Positions 1 through 5,734 of a DNA stretch of 6,935 nucleotides are shown here, one piece after another (within the stretch, counting starts at the first letter, position 1; every line of letters begins with the position of its first letter). The notes below the pieces were generated by a model. It saw only the letters and a list, made by a program, of their open reading frames with translations, ran no database searches and was not told the DNA's origin. A program made the translations under genes and the position numbers. This DNA comes from Phycisphaerales bacterium (GTDB lineage: Bacteria > Planctomycetota > Phycisphaerae > SM23-33): the NCBI GenBank assembly GCA_003171235.1, contig PMYM01000141.1, positions 1 to 6,935 of the forward strand, read 5' to 3'.

Positions 1-22
1 TCTTCCGGCCCTTCGGGCCTGG
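1..22. repeat. Partial copy of the ~80 nt structured repeat, cut by the window edge
   Basis: These 22 bases match positions 5855-5876 at 20 of 22 positions in the same orientation (CGGCCC.TCGGGCCTGG core). At 5855-5876 this stretch is the outer end of a longer inverted element (copy at 5796-5876). The window therefore probably begins inside a third copy of that element. A further resemblance, GGGCCTGGGC-ATCC at 15-28, recurs at 5911-5924. Only the tail of the element is visible, so the rest of the copy is inferred. Confidence 0.5.
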
Positions 23-100
23 GCCATCCCCGGACAGGCCAAGCCAGTATCCTGCAGGAACCGGAAGTTCAGTGGAGTGACCGGACATGCCCTTCCGCAC

Positions 101-124
101 CCGGCTTCGCCAAGGCTACGCCGG
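101..124. repeat. 24-nt palindromic dispersed repeat (copy 1)
   Basis: The block carries CTTCGCCAAGGC flanked by CCGG at the left and CCGG at the right. It is the exact reverse complement of positions 5302-5325 over 24 bases. The ends can pair (CCGGC with GCCGG), so it would form a short hairpin. The spacer from 1 to about 216 otherwise shows no credible gene; the short open frame crossing it has no recognisable protein features and runs into the first real gene in another frame. Confidence 0.6.
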
Positions 125-216
125 GCACGCAAGACGCGTAAGGGCATGGCACCCTGCAAGCGCTTTCCCGGTTCCTTATCTGCCCGGGCGGCTTCCAATC
201 ACCCCGTGGATGGCGT

Positions 217-222
217 TAAAAT
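217..222 (+). promoter_or_regulatory. Possible -10 box of the oxidoreductase gene
   Basis: TAAAAT stands out as an AT-rich hexamer in a GC-rich spacer, upstream of the first gene of the metV-metF cluster. A transcript starting a few bases downstream (about 229) would give a leader of roughly 48 nt to the ATG at 277, but only about 8 nt to the ATG at 238. No good -35 match is visible; the best candidate near 193-198 (TTCCAA) is weak. This is a guess from composition and position. Confidence 0.25.
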
Positions 223-276
223 AGAGGCGCCGCGGCGATGGGCCGCGGGGGTGTTTTGAACAAGGCCGTTATTATT

Positions 277-2277
277 ATGCCGGAAGCACAACTTACCAGC
301 GTGCAGTTGGCCGCACTCGGGGACGTCACCGAGTTGATGTCGCGCGAGTGGGCGCCCTGCCGCTATAACTGCCCGGTGCACGCCGACGTGCGGCTGTACC
401 TGGAGCACGCCGCCGCCGGGCGCTTCGGCCTGGCCGTCGACGTCATCCGGGCCAACCTGCCGTTCGCGGCGGTGTGCGGGCGGATATGCCACCACCCCTG
501 CGAGCAGAACTGCCGCCGCAACGACGTGGACGCGGCTGTGGCCATTCGCGAGGTCAAGCGGTTTGTGGCTGAGCGGCAGGGGGTCGCCGGCTCGAGCGTA
601 CACAAGGCCCCGCGGCAGGACAAGGCCCGCGTGGCCATCGTGGGCGGGGGGCCCTCGGGCATGTCGGCCGCACTGGAACTGGCAAAGAAGGGCTATCGCC
701 CCAGCGTCTTTGAGAAGTTTCCCGTGGCCGGGGGCATCTGCGCCACGGCCGTGCCCAAGTACCGCCTGCCGGCGGAGGTCACGCAAATCGACATCGACTG
801 GATCTGCGCCCACGGCGTGGAACTGGTCACCGGCTGCCAGGTCGGCAAAAACAAGACCATCGAGGGCCTGCTGGCGGAGGGCTTCGCCGCGGTGCTGATC
901 GCCGCCGGCCTGGCCAAGAGCCGAACCTTGCCGCTGGCCGGGGCCGACCACCCACGTGTCCACCTGGTGATGGACTTCCTGACCGCCCTGCACTTTGACA
1001 AGCCCCCCGACGTGGGGGCCGACGTGGTGGTCATCGGCGGGGGCAACGTGGCCCTGGACGCGGCCCGATCAGCCGTTCGCCTTGGGGCGCGGCGCGTGCG
1101 GGCGGTGATGCTGGAAAACGCCCAGGAGATGCCGGCCTGGTCGTGGGAGCAGACCGAGGCGCGCGAGGAGGGCGTGGAATTCGTCCACCGCCGCGGGCCG
1201 GTGGAAGTGATCGTGGTCGGCGGGCGATTGACCGGCCTGAGGCTGCGGGGCGTGACGCGCGTCTTCGATCAGGACAAGCGGTTTGACCCGCAGTACGACG
1301 ACGCCGACAGGGCCGTGCTGGACTGCGACACGGTTATCCTGGCCATCGGCCAGCAGGCCGACATGGGTTTTCTGGCCGGGAGCGACCTGGCCTGCGACGC
1401 CCGCGGGCGCTTGGTGTTCGACCCGCGCACCCACCAGACCAGCCGGGCCAACGTCTTTGCCTGTGGCGAGATCGTCACCGCCCCCGGCTCGGTGGTGGAG
1501 GCCTGCGCCCACGGGCAGCGGGCCGCCCGGGCCATGGACCTGTACCTCTCCGGCGCGGCCATCGTGCTGGACGATTCGCTGCCGCCGGCCATCGGCAAGA
1601 TCGACCCGCCCACGGCGGGCAAGGTGACCAAGGTTGATCGCCAGGCCGTGCCCACCGAACCGGGCGAGGCCCGCCGGTGCGACTTCGCCGAGATGGACCA
1701 CTGTTATGCCGAGCCGGCCGCCCTGGCCGAGAGCCGCCGCTGCATGTCCTGCGGGGCGGGGGCCGAGGTGCTGGCCGACAAGTGCGCCGCCTGCCTGAGC
1801 TGCCTGCGCGTCTGCCCCTTCGACATTCCCAAGGTGGGCGAGACGGCCCGCATCGACTCGGCCCTGTGCCAGGCCTGCGGCATGTGCATCGCGGAGTGTC
1901 CGGCCAACGCCATCGTGTATCGCGGCCGGCCGGTGGACCTGTACCGCCAACTGGCCGGCGCCGCCCTGGGCAACGGGGCCAGGGCCGTGGCCTTCATCTG
2001 TGGGCACCACGCCTCGGCGACGGATTGGCGGGCCGAAAACGGCATCGATGACGTGCGGGAGATATACCTGCCCAGCCTGGCCGGGCTGGACGTGCGGGAC
2101 ATCATGCAGGCCATCGAGGAGGGCGCCCGGCGGGTGCTGGTGGTGGCGGCCCGGCCCGACACCGAGCGCTACCCCAAGGTGGCCCATCGCCTGCGCTCGC
2201 GCGTGCGCCAGGCGCGGGGCCTGCTGGCCGAGATCGGCCTGAGCGCCCAAATCGTCCGCCTGGTGGAACTGGCCTAA
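277..2277 (+). CDS. FAD/NAD(P)-dependent ferredoxin-type oxidoreductase (GltD/NfnB-like) with degenerate MvhD/FlpD-like C-terminus; putative electron-input subunit for MetV-MetF
   Basis: The product is a cytoplasmic flavo-iron-sulfur protein of about 666 aa. Numbering below is from the alternative ATG at 238; subtract 13 for this start. The N-terminal GltD/dihydropyrimidine-dehydrogenase-like Fe-S region carries C41, C45, C80, C84, C88 and C92 (CGRICHHPCEQNC). The FAD site is at 132-160 (VAIVGGGPSG), the NAD(P) Rossmann motif at 263-284 (VVVIGGGNVALD), and the FAD-closing motif at 404-430 (VFACGE, with E instead of the usual D). Then come RRCMSCG (C502, C505) and two [4Fe-4S] sets: C516/519/522/526 and C544/547/550/554. 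Residues 580-679 look like MvhD/FlpD but lack its cluster cysteines. Known family members pass electrons between NAD(P)H, flavin and Fe-S centres. The position before metV and metF suggests it feeds methylene-THF reductase in place of RnfC2 or HdrA/MvhD; this is inference. I prefer the ATG at 277 because the ATG at 238 sits in the loop of a 7-bp hairpin (230-236/242-248), though 238 has GAGG upstream and cannot be excluded. Confidence 0.85.
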   Translation: MPEAQLTSVQLAALGDVTELMSREWAPCRYNCPVHADVRLYLEHAAAGRFGLAVDVIRANLPFAAVCGRICHHPCEQNCRRNDVDAAVAIREVKRFVAERQGVAGSSVHKAPRQDKARVAIVGGGPSGMSAALELAKKGYRPSVFEKFPVAGGICATAVPKYRLPAEVTQIDIDWICAHGVELVTGCQVGKNKTIEGLLAEGFAAVLIAAGLAKSRTLPLAGADHPRVHLVMDFLTALHFDKPPDVGADVVVIGGGNVALDAARSAVRLGARRVRAVMLENAQEMPAWSWEQTEAREEGVEFVHRRGPVEVIVVGGRLTGLRLRGVTRVFDQDKRFDPQYDDADRAVLDCDTVILAIGQQADMGFLAGSDLACDARGRLVFDPRTHQTSRANVFACGEIVTAPGSVVEACAHGQRAARAMDLYLSGAAIVLDDSLPPAIGKIDPPTAGKVTKVDRQAVPTEPGEARRCDFAEMDHCYAEPAALAESRRCMSCGAGAEVLADKCAACLSCLRVCPFDIPKVGETARIDSALCQACGMCIAECPANAIVYRGRPVDLYRQLAGAALGNGARAVAFICGHHASATDWRAENGIDDVREIYLPSLAGLDVRDIMQAIEEGARRVLVVAARPDTERYPKVAHRLRSRVRQARGLLAEIGLSAQIVRLVELA

Positions 2278-2290
2278 GAAAAGATTTCAA

Positions 2291-2437
2291 CGCAGAGGCC
2301 GCAGAGAACGCAGAGAGGAAGAACAACGTGAATCGGTTGATCAGTAAATCGGTTAATCAGGAGTTGCTTCAGAATTGGAATACTCTACTGATTTACCGAT
2401 TAACTGATTCACTGATTAACTCAAGGCCTCTGCGGCC
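2291..2437. repeat. Nested fold-back arrays in the spacer before metV
   Basis: Almost the whole spacer between the oxidoreductase and metV is a nested inverted repeat. The outer arms are GGCCGCAGAG at 2297-2306 and its exact complement at 2428-2437, the left arm lying in a CGCAGAG-type array. The inner arms at 2328-2360 and 2388-2420 consist of 8-nt units of the AATCGGTT/GATCAGTA type and are complementary at 27 of 33 positions, around a 27-nt loop (2361-2387). A transcript would form a long hairpin ending about 20 nt before the metV start. There is no U-run after it, so nothing marks it as a classical terminator. It could affect mRNA stability or translation of metV, or be a mobile-repeat relic. 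Confidence 0.75.
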
Positions 2438-2458
2438 ACTTCTTTTGCGGGTGCCTGA

Positions 2459-3139
2459 ATGATCGTCGCACAAAGAAAACCTATCGACGAAATACTGGCC
2501 ATGCTGGCGGGCTGCCGGCGGGTGCTGGTGCTGGCCTGCGGCGGGTGCGTCAGCGTCTGCCTGACCGGGGGCGAGAAGCAGGCCGACATCCTGGCCAGCC
2601 AGCTTCGCCTGGCGGCAAAGGCCCGCGGCCAGGAGATGGACGCGCAGTCGGACTGCATCACCCGCCAGTGCGACCGGGAGTTTTTCGCCGACCTCAAGGC
2701 CGACCCAGCCGGCTTCGACGCCGTGCTGTCCATCGCCTGCGGCGTGGGCGTGGGGTACATGAGCGAGCTGTACCCGGCCGTGCGCGTGCTGCCCGGGCTG
2801 GACACCACCTTCTACGGCGCCAACGTCGGGCCGGGGCAGTGGCAGGAATACTGCCACGGCTGCGGGCAGTGCATGCTGGCCTGGACGGGGGGCATCTGCC
2901 CCATCGCCCGCTGCGCCAAGAGCCTGGTCAACGGCACCTGCGGCGGCACCAAGGACGGCAAGTGCGAGGTCAGCCCCGAGATGGACTGCGGGTGGTATCT
3001 GATCTACCAGAAGCTCAAGGCCGCCGGCCGGCTGGACGAACTGCTCGCCATCCGCCCGCCGCCCGACTGGGCCAAGGACCGCAGCGGCGGCCTGCGGCGC
3101 ATGAGCGTCGAGGAACTGGCCGACCTGGGGAAAGAATAG
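2459..3139 (+). CDS. metV: Methylenetetrahydrofolate reductase partner protein MetV (MTHFR C-terminal zinc/Fe-S domain protein)
   Basis: The 226-aa product resembles MetV, the small cysteine-rich subunit that binds MetF in acetogen-type methylene-THF reductases and relays electrons to its flavin. The N-terminal part carries ACGGCVSVC (C27, C30, C34), followed by C66, C71 and ACGVGVG (C94). The C-terminal part has a dense cluster: YCHGCGQC (C132, C135, C138), C147, C152, C161, C169 and C177, ending in DCGWYLIYQKL, as expected for the family's metal-binding region. The start is fixed because an in-frame TGA lies immediately before the ATG, and the opening (MIVAQRKPIDEIL) is typical of MetV. No strong Shine-Dalgarno sequence is visible. 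The stop codon TAG forms the first bases of the repeat array that follows. It lies between the flavo-Fe-S protein and metF, consistent with a bridging role in one complex. The family assignment is firm; the electron path through this particular partner is inferred. Confidence 0.92.
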   Translation: MIVAQRKPIDEILAMLAGCRRVLVLACGGCVSVCLTGGEKQADILASQLRLAAKARGQEMDAQSDCITRQCDREFFADLKADPAGFDAVLSIACGVGVGYMSELYPAVRVLPGLDTTFYGANVGPGQWQEYCHGCGQCMLAWTGGICPIARCAKSLVNGTCGGTKDGKCEVSPEMDCGWYLIYQKLKAAGRLDELLAIRPPPDWAKDRSGGLRRMSVEELADLGKE

Positions 3140-3258
3140 CCACGAACATCGCGAACAACGCGAACAGGAAAGAGAGCCACGAACAGCGCGAACAACACGA
3201 ACAAGAGGCTTAATTTGTAAAAAGAAATCTGTTCGCGTAGTTCGCGCTGTTCGCGGCT
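3138..3258. repeat. CGCGAACAA-type direct and inverted repeats before metF
   Basis: Two direct copies of a 29-nt block beginning AGCCACGAACA lie 37 nt apart at 3138-3166 and 3175-3203. The second has an inverted partner at 3230-3258, complementary at 26 of 29 positions around a 26-nt loop (3204-3229). The blocks are built from 9-nt units of the CGCGAACAA type. The first copy overlaps the last two bases of the metV stop codon. The metF start follows 27 nt after the array. The RNA could form either of two competing hairpins, because both left copies can pair with the single right arm. Confidence 0.8.
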
Positions 3259-3285
3259 ATATTTTGTGCCTAGTTCTCAAAGAAT

Positions 3286-4212
3286 ATGACTAATCAAGCC
3301 TCAGACCGTTATGTCAGCAGTCTCCAGGCCGCGCTGGCGGGGGGGCAGTTTGTTTTCACGGGCGAGATCGGCCCGCCCAAGGGCGTCTCCGTCGAGAAGT
3401 GCCTGCACCAGGCCGAGCAATACCTCAAGGGCCGCGTGGCGGCCGTCAACGTCACCGACATCCAGACGGCGGTCATGCGCCTGGGTTCGCTGGCCCTCTC
3501 GCACCTGCTGGCCGAGCGCGGCATGGAGCCGGTCTTCCAGATGGTCACGCGCGACCGCAACCGCCTGGCCCTGCAGAGCGACCTGCTGGGGGCCTACGTG
3601 CTGGGCATCCGCAACGTGCTGGCCCTGACGGGCGACCACGTGAGCATGGGCGACCACCCCCAGGCCAAGTGCGTGTACGACCTGGACAGCGTGGGGCTGC
3701 TGTCGGCCATGACCATGCTGGAGAGCGGCCACGACCTGGGGCTCGACAGTAAGGGCGCCCCCAACGTGCTGGAGGGCTCGCCCAAGTTCTTCAAGGGCTG
3801 CTGCGTGACGCCCTGCACCGAGGAGGTCGCCCCGCAGATCATCAAGCTGGAAAAGAAAGTAGCCGCCGGTGCCCAGTTCGTGCAGACCCAGGCGGTGTAC
3901 GAGCCGGAGGCCTTCGATAAATTCATGGGCGAGGTCCGCCGCCGCGGCATAAACGCCCCGGTGATGGTGGGCATCGTCATGCTCAAGACCGTCGCCATGG
4001 GCAGGTACATGAACAGTTCGGTGCCGGGGGTGAAGGTGCCCGAGGCGACCCTCGACCGGCTGGCCAAGGCCGCCAAGGACGACCGCCAGAAGGTGTCCAT
4101 CGAGATCTGCGCCGAGCTGGTGCGGGCGATGAAGCCCTTCTGCCAGGGGGCCCACCTGATGACCCTGGGCTGGGACCACTGCGTACCCGAGATCATCCGC
4201 CAGGCGACGTAG
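3286..4212 (+). CDS. metF: 5,10-methylenetetrahydrofolate reductase, catalytic subunit
   Basis: The 308-aa product is the flavin-dependent TIM-barrel enzyme that reduces 5,10-methylene-THF to 5-methyl-THF, the last step of the methyl branch before methyl transfer to corrinoid protein or methionine synthase. Recognisable sites are FTGEIGPPKG with E27 (equivalent of the catalytic Glu28 of the E. coli enzyme), NVTDIQ at 55-60, LTGDH with D117 (folate/flavin-binding aspartate), and QTQAVYE at 200-206 with Q202 (folate-binding glutamine). The length is normal for single-domain bacterial MetF. The extra cysteines in the middle (GCCVTPC, 171-177) and HLMTLGWDHCVPEII near the C-terminus fit the acetogen-type branch that pairs with MetV rather than the stand-alone NADH-dependent E. 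coli type; this is a judgement from memory of the family. The ribosome-binding site is weak (AAAG shortly before ATATG). Placement right after metV supports a MetVF complex. Confidence 0.93.
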   Translation: MTNQASDRYVSSLQAALAGGQFVFTGEIGPPKGVSVEKCLHQAEQYLKGRVAAVNVTDIQTAVMRLGSLALSHLLAERGMEPVFQMVTRDRNRLALQSDLLGAYVLGIRNVLALTGDHVSMGDHPQAKCVYDLDSVGLLSAMTMLESGHDLGLDSKGAPNVLEGSPKFFKGCCVTPCTEEVAPQIIKLEKKVAAGAQFVQTQAVYEPEAFDKFMGEVRRRGINAPVMVGIVMLKTVAMGRYMNSSVPGVKVPEATLDRLAKAAKDDRQKVSIEICAELVRAMKPFCQGAHLMTLGWDHCVPEIIRQAT

Positions 4213-4233
4213 GAATTGGGTCTCCAAAAAGTC

Positions 4234-4490
4234 TACGCAGAGGCGCAGAGAACGCAGAGGAAGAACGAGAAGAGAAGAGATTTATAAACAAGAACAGAAA
4301 GACGCGGACTGCAAAGAACGGGAAAGAATTCAGCCACAAAGAGCACAAAGAGGCACAAAAGCAAGTAGGTACAAAGACAAATAGGTACAAAGACCGGACA
4401 ATGTCATTGGAATGAAGCAAGTTCGTCAGATTTGCCTCTGGCAGAAAAGTTCTCTCTTTCTTCTCTCTGCGTTCTCTGCGCCTCTGCGTA
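4234..4490. repeat. 257-bp block bounded by perfect 26-bp inverted CGCAGAG arrays
   Basis: The arms at 4234-4259 and 4465-4490 are perfectly complementary over 26 nt and consist of 8-9 nt units of the CGCAGAG type. Purine-rich left (4260-4280) and pyrimidine-rich right (4449-4464) extensions can pair partially. The 205-bp interior has no gene and contains a separate CACAAAG-type array. The block starts about 20 bp after the metF stop and ends about 30 bp before the next gene. It has the outline of a small inverted-repeat (MITE-like) element, but no target-site duplication could be seen. The same CGCAGAG family occurs at 2291-2316. Confidence 0.75.
4333..4394. repeat. CACAAAG/TACAAAG short tandem array
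   Basis: Units of 9-10 nt (CACAAAGAG type) run from 4333 to about 4360. They pass into two exact copies of TAGGTACAAAGAC at 4366-4378 and 4382-4394, spaced 16 nt apart. Unlike the other arrays, no inverted partner was found in the same spacer. It lies inside the block bounded by the 26-bp inverted repeats and encodes nothing recognisable. Confidence 0.7.
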
Positions 4491-4522
4491 TAGTCCTGGG
4501 TTAATCAGAGGTTCCTATAGGA

Positions 4523-5122
4523 ATGTCTCCCGAGGAGATAATCCGGACCTACGGCTACTGGGGCCTGCTGGGCGGGGCGCTGCTGGAGGGCGAGACCGTC
4601 GTCCTGCTGGCGGGCTTTGCCGCCCACCAGGGTTATCTCGACCTGCGGTACGTCATTCCCATCGCCTTCGCCGGCAGCCTGGCGGGCGACCAGTTCTGGT
4701 TTGCCGTGGGCCGCTTCAAGGGCCGGGCCATCCTCCAGCGCCTCCCCTGGCTGGCCCGCAAGGCCCAGCGGGTGGATGAACTGCTGGGGCGGTTCCACAC
4801 CCTGCTGGTGCTGAGCTTCCGCTTCATTTACGGCATGCGGACGGTCGTGCCCTTGGTGCTGGCGACGGGGCGGATCGGCCGGCTGCGTTTTGCGGTGCTC
4901 AACGCCATCGGGGCGGCCATCTGGTCCATCGTTATACCCCTGGCGGGCTACTTCTTCGGCGCCGCCCTGGAGTTGGCCCTGGGCCGGCTGAAGCGTTACG
5001 AACGGCCACTGATGATCGGCATCCTGGTCGCGGGCCTGCTGGCCGCCCTGACCCACCAAGTCATCTCGCTCTACCGCCGCCGGCGCCAGACCAGGCGGAA
5101 TGATGAATCGGTTGATCGGTGA
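4523..5122 (+). CDS. DedA family (VTT/SNARE-associated domain) inner-membrane protein
   Basis: The 199-aa product is a polytopic membrane protein of the DedA family, whose members act in undecaprenyl-phosphate or phospholipid flipping and membrane homeostasis. The family signatures appear in order: TYGYWGLLGGALLEGETVVLLAGF (re-entrant region with E22 and E24, positions 9-32), AGSLAGDQFWFAVGRFKG (50-67, with D56 and R64), SFRFIYGMRTVVP (98-110, with R100, R106 and P110), and NAIGAAIWSIVIPLAGYFFG (127-146). A last hydrophobic helix spans about 163-183, followed by a basic tail (YRRRRQTRR). The start is the ATG that gives the normal DedA opening; TAGGA lies only a few bases upstream, so the ribosome-binding site is unusually close. 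The final residues ESVDR and the TGA stop come from an 8-nt repeat array, suggesting the C-terminus was replaced by repeat sequence. The specific substrate cannot be told. No functional link to metF is evident; it lies 310 bp downstream. Confidence 0.9.
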   Translation: MSPEEIIRTYGYWGLLGGALLEGETVVLLAGFAAHQGYLDLRYVIPIAFAGSLAGDQFWFAVGRFKGRAILQRLPWLARKAQRVDELLGRFHTLLVLSFRFIYGMRTVVPLVLATGRIGRLRFAVLNAIGAAIWSIVIPLAGYFFGAALELALGRLKRYERPLMIGILVAGLLAALTHQVISLYRRRRQTRRNDESVDR

Positions 5123-5130
5123 ATCGGTGG
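5102..5130. repeat. AATCGGTT-type 8-nt array at the end of the DedA gene
   Basis: Units GAATCGGTT, GATCGGT and GAATCGGT follow one another. They belong to the same family as the inner arms of the spacer hairpin at 2328-2420. The array supplies the last five codons and the stop of the DedA gene and runs directly into the REP-like element that follows. No inverted partner is seen nearby. Confidence 0.65.
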
Positions 5131-5194
5131 GTGGCATGGTCACGCTTTCTTTCGCGTGACCATGTTCTGGCATCCCACAAGCGAACCACACCAC

Positions 5195-5236
5195 CGGCAG
5201 TCGAGATGAAACCATTCGGCAGATCAAGGCACTGCC
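5195..5236. repeat. 42-nt element, copy 1
   Basis: The block starts CGGCAGT and ends ACTGCC, so its ends can pair (GGCAGT with ACTGCC). It matches 5735-5776 at 31 of 42 positions without gaps. The ends and the GATCA.GGCACTGCC half are best conserved, the middle least. It lies in the interior of the REPIN-like element. Its function is unknown. Confidence 0.45.
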
Positions 5237-5300
5237 TCACTGGTCTGGACCCGGGCCGCATCACATTGTCAGAGGTGGCATGGCAGCCGCGTCGTTCTTG

Positions 5301-5351
5301 ACCGGCGTAGCCTTGGCGAAGCCGGTCATGGGCTACGAAGCCTTGGCGAAG
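5301..5351. repeat. GCCTTGGCGAAG dispersed repeat, two tandem units
   Basis: GCCTTGGCGAAG occurs at 5310-5321 and again at 5340-5351, 30 nt apart. The first unit is enclosed by ACCGGC and GCCGGT (5301-5306 and 5321-5326), giving a hairpin. Positions 5302-5325 are the exact reverse complement of 101-124 at the other end of the window. This is a dispersed non-coding repeat; I see no gene in it. Confidence 0.6.
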
Positions 5352-5543
5352 TAGGCTGCGGCGGCCATGAAAGACCTTGGCAACCCTGGCGTTTGCCCAA
5401 AACAGTATGATCCCGCCGTAACTGCAAGGCTAAACATGGTCACGCGAAAGGAAGCGTGACCATGCCACCCGCCGGTCTGCTCGTTTACTTGAGGAGAAGG
5501 AAGGTTCAGTCACCACAAGGGAGGGATCGACCCATTGGGGAAC

Positions 5544-5626
5544 CCAGGCCCGACGGGCCGGCAAGAATTTAGCCGGGGGTGGAGCAAGCACGGCGCAGCC
5601 GTGCGCAGCGCAGCCCCCGGTAAACG
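5544..5626 (+). repeat. Structured ~80 nt element, copy A
   Basis: The order is CCAGGCCCG-GGGCC, then TTAGCCGGGGGTG, an inner hairpin, and CCCCCGGT. The outer stem pairs CCGGGGG at 5573-5579 with CCCCCGG at 5614-5620. The inner stem pairs GCACGGC at 5588-5594 with GCCGTGC at 5598-5604 across a 3-nt loop. A second copy lies in the opposite orientation at 5796-5876, with the outer parts conserved and the inner stem different in sequence. Confidence 0.6.
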
Positions 5627-5630
5627 TGCC

Positions 5631-5715
5631 ATGACGTGACAGAGCGAACGGCCGGACCTGCGCGCGGAATCAATCTTGCTCGCGATGACGTGACGAGCCA
5701 GTAGGGCCGGGCCTG
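5631..5715. repeat. Imperfect direct repeat of ~30 nt
   Basis: ATGACGTGAC followed by a GAGC-containing stretch and GGCCGG.CCTG occurs at 5631-5660 and 5685-5715, 54 nt apart, with small insertions and substitutions between copies. It fills the gap between the two inverted structured elements (copies A and B). Nothing coding is visible. Confidence 0.5.
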
Positions 5716-5734
5716 TATCAGGGAGTCACGCTAT

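Larger units (their letters stand above)
5123..5476. repeat. REPIN-like element: two REP-like hairpins in inverted orientation
   Basis: Positions 5123-5166 and the reverse complement of 5433-5476 agree at about 41 of 44 bases. Each end carries GTGG followed by a perfect hairpin, CATGGTCACGC paired with GCGTGACCATG, at 5135-5145/5154-5164 (loop TTTCTTTC) and 5435-5445/5454-5464 (loop GAAAGGAA). A tetranucleotide next to a palindrome, in an inverted pair, is the known layout of REP/REPIN sequences mobilised by RAYT (TnpA-REP) transposases. No such transposase is in the window. The roughly 270-bp interior is longer than in typical REPINs and itself contains other repeats, so nesting or a MITE is an alternative. 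No gene lies between 5123 and 5957. Confidence 0.65.

Noticed and set aside
77..259. Small + strand open frame at the left edge
   Set aside because: It is made of repeat sequence and overlaps the next gene's leader; no protein features and no good ribosome-binding site.
238..276. ATG at 238 as start of the oxidoreductase
   Set aside because: It would add 13 residues unlike the family opening, and the ATG sits in the loop of a 7-bp GC hairpin (230-236/242-248). GAGG upstream keeps it possible, so it is noted but not preferred.
1069..2250. Long minus-strand frame opposite the oxidoreductase
   Set aside because: Low-complexity G/A/H/P-rich translation typical of the antisense of a GC-rich gene; the + frame has clear FAD, NAD and Fe-S motifs.
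2328..2420. Rho-independent terminator between the oxidoreductase and metV
   Set aside because: The stem is long but AT-containing and mismatched, and no U-run follows the 3' arm; termination cannot be claimed from the sequence.
3138..3258. CRISPR array
   Set aside because: Units are 9 nt and contiguous with no unique spacers, and one block is inverted; no cas genes are present.
3301..4227. Minus-strand frame opposite metF
   Set aside because: Antisense shadow; histidine- and leucine-rich with no motif, while metF is unmistakable.
4193..4420. Minus-strand frame with a hydrophobic, membrane-like translation
   Set aside because: The hydrophobicity comes from translating the AAAGA/GAGAA repeats backwards (F, S and L runs); it has no independent support.
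5119..5301. Small + strand frame after the DedA gene
   Set aside because: It is contained in the REP-like hairpin and other repeats and overlaps the DedA stop; not credible as a gene.
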